A stretch of DNA of 64,000 nt from contig CAWGYT010000023.1 of assembly GCA_963826795.1 (NCBI GenBank), positions 12,929 through 76,928 on the forward strand. Reading direction: 5' to 3'. The DNA is from CAWGYT01 sp963826795. GTDB taxonomy: Bacteria > Planctomycetota > Planctomycetia > Pirellulales > Pirellulaceae. A program made the position numbers and the translations under genes. A model generated the notes under the pieces. It was not told the origin of the DNA. It searched no databases and worked only from the letters and a program-made list of their open reading frames with translations. Of this stretch, positions 20,967 to 29,957 are shown one piece after another. The stretch's first letter is position 1; each line of letters begins with the position of its first letter.

Positions 20967-21180
20967 GACACGAATCGAGACGACGCGAGACACGAATCGA
21001 GACACGAATCGAGACGGTCTACACTCCCGGCCACGATTTCGGTGGGGGGGGTGAAGATAGGCATGGGGTCCCATCGTGTTCGGAGTGAACCAAGACGTGG
21101 TGAGCTCGTTCGAGCGCCGGAATGTAGACCGTCTAGGACAGATCGTCTAGGACAGATCGTCTAGGACAGATTAGGACAGA
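20967..21180 (-). repeat. AGACGGTCTACA element T3 (inverted orientation)
   Basis: Core 21012-21134. Read on the minus strand it has the same interior as T1 and T2 (CACTCCGAACACGATGGGAC) and the same right flank, CTCGATTCGTG, in three to four copies. Its left side carries three copies of GTCTAGGACAGATC in tandem, a variant of the reduplicated left end. It lies head to head with element T4. Confidence 0.85.
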
Positions 21181-21340
21181 TAAACCAAGACGGTCTACAT
21201 TCCAACTCCGGTCCGCGCCCGTCACGCCTCTGTCCACCCTTCGCGCCAAACTCACGCGGGACACGATGGGACTGCGTTCCCATTTCCACCACCCGTCGTC
21301 GCCAGCGGAAACTGTAGACCGTCCGGGTTTGTTTGGGTTT
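21181..21340 (+). repeat. AGACGGTCTACA element T4 (second subfamily)
   Basis: Core 21188-21323 with ends AGACGGTCTACATTCC and CGGAAACTGTAGACCGTC. The interior (CCACGC..TCTGTCCACCC, GGGACACGATGGGAC, CATTTCCAC) is shared with T5 and matches T1-T3 at the ACACGATGGGAC block. The right end is followed by a doubled GGGTTTGTTT flank and lies inside the 3' end of the IS3-type orfA. Confidence 0.85.
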
Positions 21341-21615
21341 GTTGCTTCTTGCACGCCTGGATCCTGCGCCTTGGACTTGCGGCCACGCTTCTTCGGCTCG
21401 AGCGCCGACAACGCCCCCTCGTCTCGCTGCCGACGCCAGGTCGTCAGATGCGACGAGTACAGTCCATCCCGGCGAAGCAGTTCACCCAACGCGCCCACTT
21501 CCTGGCAACGCTCGGCCTCGGCCAAGATCCGCAGCTTGTAGGCGGCCGTAAATCGGCGACGAATGGCCTTCGCGGGAACCTCTGGGTTCGGATTCGTATC
21601 TTTCGCGTTCGACAT
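21340..21615 (-). pseudogene. Transposase orfA (IS3/IS911-like HTH), 3' end cut by element T4
   Basis: ATG at 21615 preceded by GAGGAGGTAATCG. The protein has RRRFTAAYKLRILAEAERCQ, LLRRDGLYSSHLTTWRRQRD and KRGRKSKAQDP, the helix-turn-helix N-domain of IS3-type orfA proteins. After TNPNKPGR the frame enters element T4, so the leucine zipper and the whole orfB (DDE integrase core) are absent. The likely left inverted repeat of the IS (TGTCTCAATCATTTTGGCAC) lies just upstream at 21658-21678. Confidence 0.75.
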
Positions 21616-21679
21616 CGATTACCTCCTCGCCCTCTACAGTAATTAATGAGGAGGTAGTTGTCTCAATCATTTTGGCACA

Positions 21680-22213
21680 GAGGGCTTGACCCCTCTACTC
21701 GGTCAAGTGATTACATTCAGCTTTACTCGGGGGATGTCGCAACACTTACTGAGTCGCTGGAGCACATCCAAAAAGCGGCAACGCTAATCTCGGGGGCGTT
21801 AACAGCTGAGCGAGCTCTCGCACAGTCGAACGTCTTGCGGCCCCGTTTTCTGCACGCCAGCTGGGGCCGCTTCTTATTCGAAAAGCGAATGCGTAGTCAG
21901 TTAATTCTCCGGCTGTCATTTGCGGATCAGCTGCTCGCACCGAGAATGGGCCCAATCAGAGCTCGTCGGAGGGGCGAGCAGCTGAGCCGCGAATGAGTGG
22001 GGATGGTGGGGGAGGCTCCGGGCCGCCGAAGAAGAGTGGCACAAAAAAAATCAGCCCTACGTCCTTGCTGGGCCATTCACCGGAAGGAAGGAAGCGAGCC
22101 ACATTCTAACAATCGCGTTCGTGGTTGTTCCAGGGCAATTTTCGAACCCTTCTCAAGCGCCGTCCGTATCGGGATCCCAACGGAAATTGGGACCAACGGA
22201 ACGGAGAACACCG
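21680..22213. other. Intergenic region, no gene recognised
   Basis: Frames here have no family resemblance and poor composition. The region holds the remaining IS flank (GGCACAGAGGGCTTGACCCCT at ~21673) and the upstream region of the protease gene, whose ribosome site CGGAGAAC is at 22202-22209. No clear promoter was found. Confidence 0.4.
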
Positions 22214-24004
22214 ATGCATCGAGCCCTTGGAATTGAATCACTTGAGCTTCGTGAGCTGCTATCAGCTGACGCGTTGGGCTGCGCCTGCGGAGCAGATCTT
22301 GAAAACGGCTGGCTGATTGAAGTAAGTGACCCAAGCGTTGATTTGACCGACACGTTCGTTTCGCTCGAGCCGGTTGCCCCCGGATGGGTTCGAGGAGTTA
22401 CGCGATGCGACTTGCAAGCGGCGGCAGCGGATGAGCTTTTTGCGTCCCTTCCCGCAGTGACGGACGTTGAACGCGATACGGAAATCAAGATTACTTCGCT
22501 TACCGTCAACGACCCGCGTGGTCCTGAACTTTATGGGCTCACACAACTCGAAGCCCAAAGAGCCTGGGACAACGGAGCTCAAGGTCAGTGGGGTACGGTG
22601 GTCGCCGTACTCGACACTGGAGTCGACATCAATCATCCCGACTTAGCTCCAAACATTTGGATGAATCCCCGTGAAACCGCAAACGGAATAGACGACGACG
22701 GAAATGGATTCATTGATGACATAAGCGGCTGGGATTTCTCGGACAACGACTCATCGCCGCTTGACCCAAACGGCCACGGGACGCATGTGGCAGGCACCAT
22801 CGGAGCGGTCGCCGACAACGGCCTTGGTGTGGTTGGTGTTGCTCCGCACACAAAACTTTTACCGGTTCGGTTTCTGGATGCTGGCGGAACAGGTTCACTG
22901 TTTGATGCGGTTCGGGCGATTTCGTATGTGACGGGCCTTAAACGGTCCGGCGTGAATGTTGTGGCCATCAACGCCTCCTGGGGGAGTACAGATTCAAGGG
23001 TACTCGACGCGGTGGTACGTGAGGCAGCAGCGGCAGGAATTCTTTTTGTGGCGGCCGCTGGAAATGCGGCGTCCAATAACGACGTGACGCCCGTTTCACC
23101 GGCCAACATCGAGGCTGCGAATGTTATTTCGGTGGCAGCAACGGACGCCGCGGGGAATCTAGCGACGTTTTCCAACTACGGGCCGCAAACCGTTGATGTC
23201 GCAGCTCCTGGCGTTGGCATTCTGAGCACAATCCCAGGCGGCGGTTACGGATCTCTTTCAGGCACCTCGATGGCGGCTCCCCATGTATCCGGCGTTGTCG
23301 CAGTCATTGCCTCCAAACATCCAGAATGGTCGGCAACCGAGATTCGTGATGCGATCTTCTCAAGTGGTGACCCGCTTACAACGCTTTCGGGCCGCATTGC
23401 ATCGGGAAGGCGTGTCAACGCGGCTCGAGCGGTTGTTGGCGAGCCTGCTCCACCGACGCCACTTCCGCCAGGTCCACCACCACCGCCCCCGCCAGTGTTT
23501 CTTGATGGCGGGACACTTCGAATCACAACCGCTGGAGGAAACGATTCGGTTACGATTGGCCAAGAAGGAAGAGAAGCTTATGTGGTAACGGCCAACGGAG
23601 TTGAGCATCGCTTTCGCTGGTCTGAGATACTTCGAGTGGCCGCGTTTCTTGGAGCTGGGGACGATTACTTTTCAAACGACAGTGACCTACCGAGCGAGGT
23701 GCACGGCGAAGATGGAAACGACACGCTGATTGGTGGCAAAGCCGCTGACAGGCTGTTTGGCGAAGCGGGAGCGGATCTTCTTTTGGGCCGGGAAGGGTTT
23801 GATGTGCTTCGGGGTGGTAAAGGCGATGATGAGCTTCGCGGCGGCAGCGGCGGTGACAGGCTCTTGGGCGGAGCGGGAAAGGATACGCTCATCGGTGGGC
23901 GAGGGGACGATACCCTCGATGGCGGCTCGGGCGTTGATCGGTTGTACGCCGATGCGGCGGATACGCTTCAGGATGCGGGCGGTGACCGGGTGGTTTCGAG
24001 GTAG
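22214..24004 (+). CDS. Subtilisin-like (S8) secreted serine protease with LEPR-XLL start and RTX tail
   Basis: 596 residues. The ATG at 22214 has CGGAGAAC 5-12 bases upstream and begins MHRALGIESLELRELLSADA, a LEPR-XLL-like export/anchor segment. A short propeptide-like region precedes the S8 domain: aspartate in VVAVLDTGVDINHPDL (~134), histidine in NGHGTHVAGTIG (~187), oxyanion region INASWGS and catalytic serine in LSGTSMAAPHVSG (~351). All three catalytic residues are present, so it should be active. A Pro-rich linker (PPTPLPPGPPPPPPP) leads to about eight RTX repeats (GEDGNDTLIGGKAADRLFG) that should bind calcium. It is likely extracellular or surface-bound. The gene stands alone with a terminator-like hairpin after it. 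Confidence 0.93.
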   Translation: MHRALGIESLELRELLSADALGCACGADLENGWLIEVSDPSVDLTDTFVSLEPVAPGWVRGVTRCDLQAAAADELFASLPAVTDVERDTEIKITSLTVNDPRGPELYGLTQLEAQRAWDNGAQGQWGTVVAVLDTGVDINHPDLAPNIWMNPRETANGIDDDGNGFIDDISGWDFSDNDSSPLDPNGHGTHVAGTIGAVADNGLGVVGVAPHTKLLPVRFLDAGGTGSLFDAVRAISYVTGLKRSGVNVVAINASWGSTDSRVLDAVVREAAAAGILFVAAAGNAASNNDVTPVSPANIEAANVISVAATDAAGNLATFSNYGPQTVDVAAPGVGILSTIPGGGYGSLSGTSMAAPHVSGVVAVIASKHPEWSATEIRDAIFSSGDPLTTLSGRIASGRRVNAARAVVGEPAPPTPLPPGPPPPPPPVFLDGGTLRITTAGGNDSVTIGQEGREAYVVTANGVEHRFRWSEILRVAAFLGAGDDYFSNDSDLPSEVHGEDGNDTLIGGKAADRLFGEAGADLLLGREGFDVLRGGKGDDELRGGSGGDRLLGGAGKDTLIGGRGDDTLDGGSGVDRLYADAADTLQDAGGDRVVSR

Positions 24005-24025
24005 GCCCTGGGGTTCGAGCAGTAC

Positions 24026-24054
24026 CTGCGTCGGCGTTTCACGCCAACGCAGGT
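24026..24054 (+). terminator. Hairpin after the S8 protease gene
   Basis: CCTGCGT and GGCGT pair with ACGCC and ACGCAGG around TTTC, giving a strong stem-loop 22 bp after the stop. There is no T run, so it could stop transcription or simply be a palindromic repeat. Confidence 0.45.
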
Positions 24055-24130
24055 TGCGGCGCCCCACTTGCGTGCACGGACACGCCCACCTGTGCAGCCA
24101 ATCCGGCAGCATGAGACTGCGGAAATTCCG

Positions 24131-26726
24131 CTACTCGGTCTCGGCCCCCACGACCACCGTCTGGTAGATCGGTGAGGGTGAGCCGGCCGTGACCGGGAAC
24201 TTCGTCTCGCCCGATTCAAGGTAGTACTCGAAGTCGTCGTCCTGCGGGGGGATAACCGCCGAGTAAACGCGGCGCACCTTATGGTCCACGGGAACGTCCT
24301 GCCACGCGCGGCGGCCTAACGGTCGAACCTTCAAGCGCGGCGGTGCGTTGCCGGTCCCCAACGCGATCACGCTCAGCTCGAGCGGTTGGTTTTTGTTGAT
24401 CTGCGTCTCAGTACCCAACACGCGGATGAGTGGCGCCCCGGTGTAATCGTCGGATGGATTGGCGGTCTTAGGCATCGGCTTGCCCAGCCCTCGCTCGAGC
24501 TGCTTGTCCCACTTGAGCACGACCAACTGGTGCCAGTTGAGAATCTCGAGGTTAATGATCTCGCCCAAGTCGCTGACGTTAGTCGCCTTCTCGAGATGCA
24601 GCTGCATCATCATTTCGAGAAGCCTCGCCATTTTCGTGCGAGTGGCCAGCGCCTTGGTATACTCATCCTCACGCATGAAAGACTCGAACTGGTAGCGGGC
24701 GACACCAAACTCACCCATCAGTCGCATCACCTGGAACGTCTTGAGGAAGTAATCGAAACGCTCCAGGTTCCCCCTTCCCCTAATCTTCGGTCGAAGGGCA
24801 TCGAGCTTCTGGACAAAGTCGTAATTCATTTTCGCTGACGCCCAGGACTCGTCCTCATTGGGGCGGATCGCAGCCGGCGCGGCGCCGGCGGTTTCGCTGT
24901 CCGTATCCCAGAAGTTGACGTTTGGCAGGCCGCCTTGCCGATTGCGTGGGGATTGGTCGACGTTAGCGAAGATCTCTCCGGCTTCTGCTCCAACGTCCGA
25001 GCCGAACTGGGAGATCGCCCACCGCTGATAGTAGTCGCTCCACCATGTGGTCTTGTCTCTGGGCAGAGTGCGCTTCGGAGGCGCCGACGTCGTACCGTAG
25101 GCCCAGGTCAGGTCGCGCATCGCGCCGGCGTTGGGGCTGAGAATCCGGGTGCGCCAATGCTTGGCGATCAGGCCGTGGCCACCCTTTTCCAGTGCGGCGT
25201 AAACGTCGGACCAGATGCGACCAATGTCCAGCTGCGGCTGAGCGAGGCCCCAGTCTTCTTCGAACCATGTTGCCGGCCATTTCTTGCGTTGGCGGCTGAG
25301 GTCTTCGAACGACTCGGCCTCGTCCCAAAGCCCCAGCATCGGCGCCTCGTAGGGCAGGAGCTCGGGATCATCGAACTCGGCGGGGTTGTCAACGCTGCCG
25401 ATCTTCCAGCCCGCCATCGCGATTTGGAATGGCTGGCCCAATTCCTTCAGCGCCGCGCGCTATGGAGATGTCCTTCTTGATCGCAACGATCTGGGCCGGG
25501 GTCATGTCGTACTGCTGCCACACCTCCCAGGTCCAAAGCCAGTAGTAGTCGAGGTCGTGAGTTCGCTGGATGCGAGTGAAGATTCCTTTGTAGATCTCCT
25601 TCACGACCTCGGGGTCTTTCGGATCGAGCCCTTTCTCTTTTAGGTGCCACTGCAGCCTCGGTGGGATGCCGCGAACCCAGTCGGCTTTGACCTCGGCGCC
25701 CTTCTTTTCGACGCCCATCGGCAGCTCGGTGCCGACGGCGGTCTTTACGCCCAGCCGCTTGGCGTGGGCAAAGGCATGCTTGAGCATTTCGCCGGTCTTG
25801 TTGAACGCTTCGTTGTATCCTTCCAGGTCAGTGTAGATTTGCTCACCCATCACGTCCGGGCCGTAGTCGTTTCGATCGAAGATATGTCGAGCTGGAGAGC
25901 TGAACCGATCAGTGTCGAGCGTCGCGTAGCCCCAGATCCGGTCGGGGCGTTTCGTGTGGGCAAAGTAGGCGGGATACGACCACTTAACCTTGCCGTCGGG
26001 GTTCACGTCTTCTGGCAGGCCGATCCAGACCGTTAGCTCCGGCCCCGTGGGGCCGAATTCTCTCACACGTTCTTCGTAGGCCGAGTAACGAGGATAGGTT
26101 TTGAGGCCGATGAAGTTCATTCCCAGCTTCGGCAGCTGCGAGATCACCGATTTGTAGTCGCGTGTGTTCCAGAGGTCGGGACCCTGGAAGAAATCGTGGA
26201 AGGGAAGAATGCCGCGCGTCTCAAAAAGTGGTCTTCCAACCTCGTCGAAGCCGGACAAGGAGAGCTCGACTTGGGCATCGGGAATCGCATCGCCTGCGAG
26301 GTCGAAGCCGATGCCGATCCTCTCGGCGTACCGGTAAGCGGCCATCAGCGTGGAGTCTGCATCGGCACCCGAAACGACCAGGGTGTTGCGGCCATCCACG
26401 GCCACGGACTTAAGGAGCGTTTGCCCCTCGGTGGCTTCGTACCCGATCGCGTGCTGCAACGGCGCCAGCAGCGGGCTGCCGTTTGCTGCAACGACGATCA
26501 AGTCGCCGGAAGCGGGCAGCGACGCGACGGGGTTTAAACGCAGCAACTGGCCGCTGCGCAGGTACACGTATCGCCGTACTTCTTTGGCGGCCAGCAGCTC
26601 GTTGAGAGTGCCGTTCAACGGATAGACGATCGTGGAATTGGCCGATGAGACCGTCTCAGCGTGGGCGCTGACAAACGACGAGGCCAAGAACACAAACGCC
26701 AACAATCGTGTGAGTATATGCTTCAT
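24131..26726 (-). CDS. Secreted glycoside-hydrolase-like protein (one frame shift)
   Basis: About 865 residues when one shift is repaired. ATG at 26726 has CGGAAG 6 bases upstream and starts a signal peptide (MKHILTRLLAFVFLASSFVS). The N-terminal NGTLNELLAAKEVRRYVYLR resembles the N-domain found before many GH67/GH115/GH20-like catalytic barrels. The central part (ETRGILPFHDFFQGPDLWNT, LDYYWLWTWEVWQQYD, DWVRGIPPRLQWHLKEKGLD) looks like a TIM-barrel hydrolase. The C-terminal ~110 residues form a beta-rich domain (APPRLKVRPLGRRAWQDVPV). Near 25450 the frame changes: ISIAR continues as ALKELGQPFQIAMAGWK in another frame. Substrate not assignable; a plant or algal uronic-acid polysaccharide is possible. 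No polysaccharide locus partners are adjacent. Confidence 0.75.
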
Positions 26727-26889
26727 GGTGCTTCCGAAAGACATGTGGCGGGTAACAGCAGACGATGGGCCTCGTCGAAGTACGAAACTGCGTCGCGGCG
26801 TCATTGACTTGTTACGTCCCAAGGCAGCGGGCGACGCCGACAAGGTTGTCGCAACAGTGGAGCTGCCAAACAAGCCTCATTTATAGTCG

Positions 26890-27238
26890 CGACGGTGTCA
26901 ACGGATCACGATCGGGGAGATCCGTTCATGCACCATGACGAACCGTCCTTGTGCAGTTGGATGCCCGTCCGAACCTGCTTCGGATTCATCGTTCGACGCG
27001 TCGAAGTTTCACTAGTTTCACTCCGACGCGTCGTAGCGGGTGCTGACTTGGGGTGACCGAAGCGGGTTACGACAGTCTCGAAAAACGGTCGTTTCTCGCG
27101 ACGCACCGGTAGCAGCCAGCAAAGGCCGAGCACTATCGACATAATCACCTCTCTCGAGCTGACGGTCAAACTCTCAAGCTCCCGTCGCGCGGAGTGCCGA
27201 ACAGGTAAGAATGGGTTCCAAGAAGGTTGGGTATTGGG
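26890..27238. other. Intergenic region with hairpin and a short cut-off frame
   Basis: AACGGATC (26899-26906) pairs with GATCCGTT (26918-26925). On the minus strand a frame ending at 26906 reads MNPKQVRTGIQLHKDGSSWC before stopping, which looks like the start of a small protein that has lost its remainder. Nothing else was recognised. Confidence 0.3.
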
Positions 27239-27240
27239 CG

Positions 27241-27265
27241 GGAGGGCGAGGCTCCTGCCGAGCCG
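27241..27265 (+). repeat. REP of the GEAPAEP type, left of truncated RAYT
   Basis: GGAGGGCGAGGCTCCTGCCG followed by AGCCG. Its reverse complement lies at 27586-27611 on the other side of the RAYT gene. In one frame it encodes REGEAPAEP, which recurs at 61600. Confidence 0.8.
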
Positions 27266-27304
27266 AGAACCCGTCGACGCCACCGGGCGACAATCCGTTG
27301 CGAC

Positions 27305-27688
27305 ATGACCGAAAAACAACCTCAACGAAAACATCCGGCTCATGGCATTCTCATGATCGACGGTCAGCCGACGATCATCTTCGATACGGTTTGTACCAAG
27401 GATCGAAAGCCTTGGCTGGCGTGCGAAAGCGTGCACCAAACCCTGCGCGAGGTCTGGCAAGAGGCAACGGCATGGCTCATGGGACGCTATATGATTCTTC
27501 CAGATCACCTACACTTCTTCGCAGCTGCGACGGAGTCAACCATTGCGTATGACCGTTGGGTGACGTACTGGAAGTCTCAGCACCGCGGCTCGGCAGGAGC
27601 CTCGCCCTCCCGATTCGTCTCGCCCTCCCGATCCGCCTCGATCTCCGGTCCGCCTCGCCCTGCCGATCCGCCTCGCCCTCCTGATTGA
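27305..27688 (+). pseudogene. REP-associated tyrosine transposase (RAYT), C-terminally truncated
   Basis: ATG at 27305. The recognisable part is about 95 residues: IIFDTVCTKDRKPWLACESV, TAWLMGRYMILPDHLHFFAA and YDRWVTYWKSQ. LPDHLHFF carries the HUH metal-binding pair of Y1 transposases. The remaining ~100 residues, including the helix with the catalytic tyrosine, are missing. After KSQ the frame runs straight into a REP (HRGSAGASPSR) and a run of near-repeats to the stop at 27686. It is probably inactive, and its truncation point coincides with the REP boundary. Confidence 0.8.
27586..27680 (-). repeat. REP plus tandem CGCCCTCCCGAT units, right of truncated RAYT
   Basis: CGGCTCGGCAGGAGCCTCGC is the inverse of the left REP. 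It is followed by four to five imperfect copies of TCGCCCTCCCGATCCGCC, apparently reduplicated from the REP's outer arm. The right end of the pseudogene frame lies within it. Confidence 0.75.
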
Positions 27689-27836
27689 CGGCCACGCATG
27701 TCAAAACCCTTCCTTTGATCGGGCGCTTTGACGCTCTGATTCTAACAGGTCAACGCCCGTGGATCACGCGCCCGGTCGACGGACCCTCTGTGCAGGCATG
27801 GGATGTGTCGAATTTGGGTCCATTGATGACGAGTAA

Positions 27837-27990
27837 TCAAAATCGCTTCCGACGAGTTCGCGATACCGTAAACGCTGCGGCAAGAGCGAGCAACATAACA
27901 TTTGATGGTTCGGGCACCACGTAGAGGAACGGGGAGTTCTGGCTCCCTGGTTTGCCCCCATCGAACAAGGCATGGTCACGAATGTCTGGA
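27837..27990 (-). pseudogene. Orphan PEP-CTERM tail (remnant of a secreted protein gene)
   Basis: On the minus strand the last ~36 residues before the stop at 27837 read SPFLYVVPEPSNVMLLALAA followed by AFTVSRTRRKRF. This is a complete PEP-CTERM sorting signal: VPEP, hydrophobic helix, basic end. Upstream the frame runs into the 3' end of the flavoprotein gene and shows no secreted domain. It is therefore most likely the tail of a deleted gene that the flavoprotein region now abuts. Confidence 0.55.
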
Positions 27991-28024
27991 CTGCCCTTCC
28001 TTTTCACTTCCTCACCCAGGGCAG

Positions 28025-29611
28025 CTAACGTGGGGGAGCGAAGTCCGGATGACAGTAGACCTGGTCTCCGGTCAGCTTCTCGTACAGCATGCAGGCGAAG
28101 TGGATGATGGTGGCAAAGCCCGGCAGGCAACTGCTCGCGCCGACATAGTAGAGATTCGGAAACGGGCTCTTATAATTCAGCCGCCGCAGGTTCACGTGCT
28201 TGGGATCCATCGGAGTGCTGTAACAGTTGCCTTTGGGGGCTCGTACGTAGAATTCGTTGGTCAGCGGACTGCCAACGGCTTTTTCGACGATGTGCTCGGA
28301 GAGACGCGGAATGAACTCGGACTGGAGCACTCCGATGATATTGTCGGCGTACTGCTGTTTCGCGGCTTGATAATCTGCTTCACTGTGGTTGCGGAGTTTG
28401 CGAAAGAAATCGTAGTTGCAGGGCGCGACCATCACCAACTGGTCACAATCTGGCGGTGCGAGCACGGCGTCGTGCGAGCGCAGCGTGGGGGCATTGCAGA
28501 AGAAGTAGGGCCGACCAGGAATGCGGTCGCACAACTGGTCGTCATAGACCTCGTTCAAGTCAACTTTCGGATGCCAAAAAAGGTTGGCTTCGCCAAAACC
28601 GAATTGCCGCAGATCGAGGTTCTTCAGCCCCAGATAGATACTCACCACACTCGTCCCGTATTCGTACTCCAGTTTCTTTCGAAAGGCCTTGGGAAAGTGT
28701 TCCGGCCCAATCAGATCCATACTCAGTCGCGCGTCACCGTCGAACAGGAACTGCTCGGCCGTGAACTGTTGTCCTCGTGCGGTCGTCACTGAACGAACTT
28801 TGCCGTGCGCGACCTCGATCCGAGTGATCTCGGTTGACAACATCGAGCGGCAATCGGGTCGCTCCTTGATCTTGCGGAGCAAGGACTTCATCACGTGCAG
28901 GAAGCTCTGCGCGGGATAGTAGGCACCCTGGTCGTAACTTCCGGCGCCCCCGGCCTGCACGACCAGCGAAAGGTCGCGCGGCGGCGCCCAGAAAATGGCG
29001 CTTTGTCCAGCCAGGATCAGCCGCAACCCGACCGGAAACTCAAGCTGGTCAAACAGATCCTCGAGCGTCCAGTTCAAGTAGCGAGCGATATGAGCATAGC
29101 GACGCGGATGTGCCAGCACCGTGCCGCCAGGAGAACCCAATCGGGAGGTCGTACAACTCCTTGTGGATCGACGCAATCAGCTCGAAATAGTGCTTCAACT
29201 GGCTGCAGCGTGGCTGGGGAACAGCTCCGATAGCCGTTGCCATTCCCGTTCGAATCCGCTCCCGATCGTGTAGTCGATCCCCGGTCCGACAATTCGATCG
29301 AAGCCGCGGGGATCGAGCCGATGAAAAGTAACTTGCCTTTCCAGGCCCAGTTTTTCGAGCATCTGATAGACTCGCTCGCCACGGCCACAATCCCAGACAT
29401 AGTGCAATTCAGCGCAGAATGAGAACTCACCCTGGCGAAACGTGTGGCCATATCCTCCTGGCACATAGTGCTGCTCGAAGATAATCACCTTCTTGCCGGC
29501 TTGGGCGAGCAGCGCGCCCAACGTCAACCCCCCGACGCCCATCCCGATAATCGCATAATCATAGTGCTCGCTCGTGGCGGGAGCACGCTCGTCTGTCGGG
29601 CGACTCAGCAT
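28025..29611 (-). CDS. Phytoene-desaturase/carotenoid-isomerase-like FAD oxidoreductase (two frame shifts)
   Basis: About 528 residues after repair. The N-terminus has a Rossmann FAD motif, YDYAIIGMGVGGLTLGALLA, followed by GKKVIIFEQHYVPGGYGHTF, as in CrtI/CrtISO/retinol-saturase-like flavoproteins. The C-terminus has the second FAD-contact segment NLYYVGASSCLPGFATIIHF. The frame changes near 29215 (LSELFPS continues as SQLKHYFELIASIHKELYDL) and near 29125 (to GTVLAHPRRYAHIARYLNW). All pieces are collinear and well conserved, so sequencing indels are the simpler explanation. It is divergent from a membrane fatty acid desaturase about 350 bp away. A role in carotenoid or lipid modification is inferred. 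Confidence 0.8.
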
Positions 29612-29619
29612 GTGTCCTC

Positions 29620-29880
29620 CAGCGGACTGAACTCGGCGAACAGATCATTCGACAAACGGTGCCGCAATTGTCATACCGTGTCGAAACGGGACTTTCAGCC
29701 GTGCAAGAGCCGTGGTTTGCTGCGACGCGTCCGAGTGTCAGTCGTTTAGTCGCGCCATACGTGCGTCTCCGCACGTCTCCCCCAGTTCGGTGTGCGACTT
29801 TGAGGCCTTGTTGAGTCGTAACGATCAGGCCCCGATGTCGATCGCCCCGGAAACCATCGAGGACCGCGCCGGAATTTGCT
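29620..29880. promoter_or_regulatory. Divergent region between flavoprotein and desaturase genes
   Basis: This ~260-bp stretch separates two divergent starts and should contain both promoters. No gene was recognised in it and no unambiguous -35/-10 pair was found. Confidence 0.3.
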
Positions 29881-29882
29881 GC

Positions 29883-29915
29883 GCTGCATTGACGCTGCAT
29901 TGACGCTGCATTGAC
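29883..29915. repeat. Three exact tandem copies of GCTGCATTGAC
   Basis: An 11-bp unit is repeated three times without mismatch directly before AAAGGAGG (29916-29923), in the leader of the desaturase gene. Copy-number change here would alter promoter-to-start spacing. Confidence 0.8.
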
Positions 29916-29957
29916 AAAGGAGGCGTCAAGGAGAACGATTCCCTTGGACGCCTCGGG

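Noticed and set aside
29640..29957. Riboswitch or leader RNA before the desaturase
   Set aside because: No recognisable conserved aptamer; only an 11-bp triplicate and a ribosome site could be supported.
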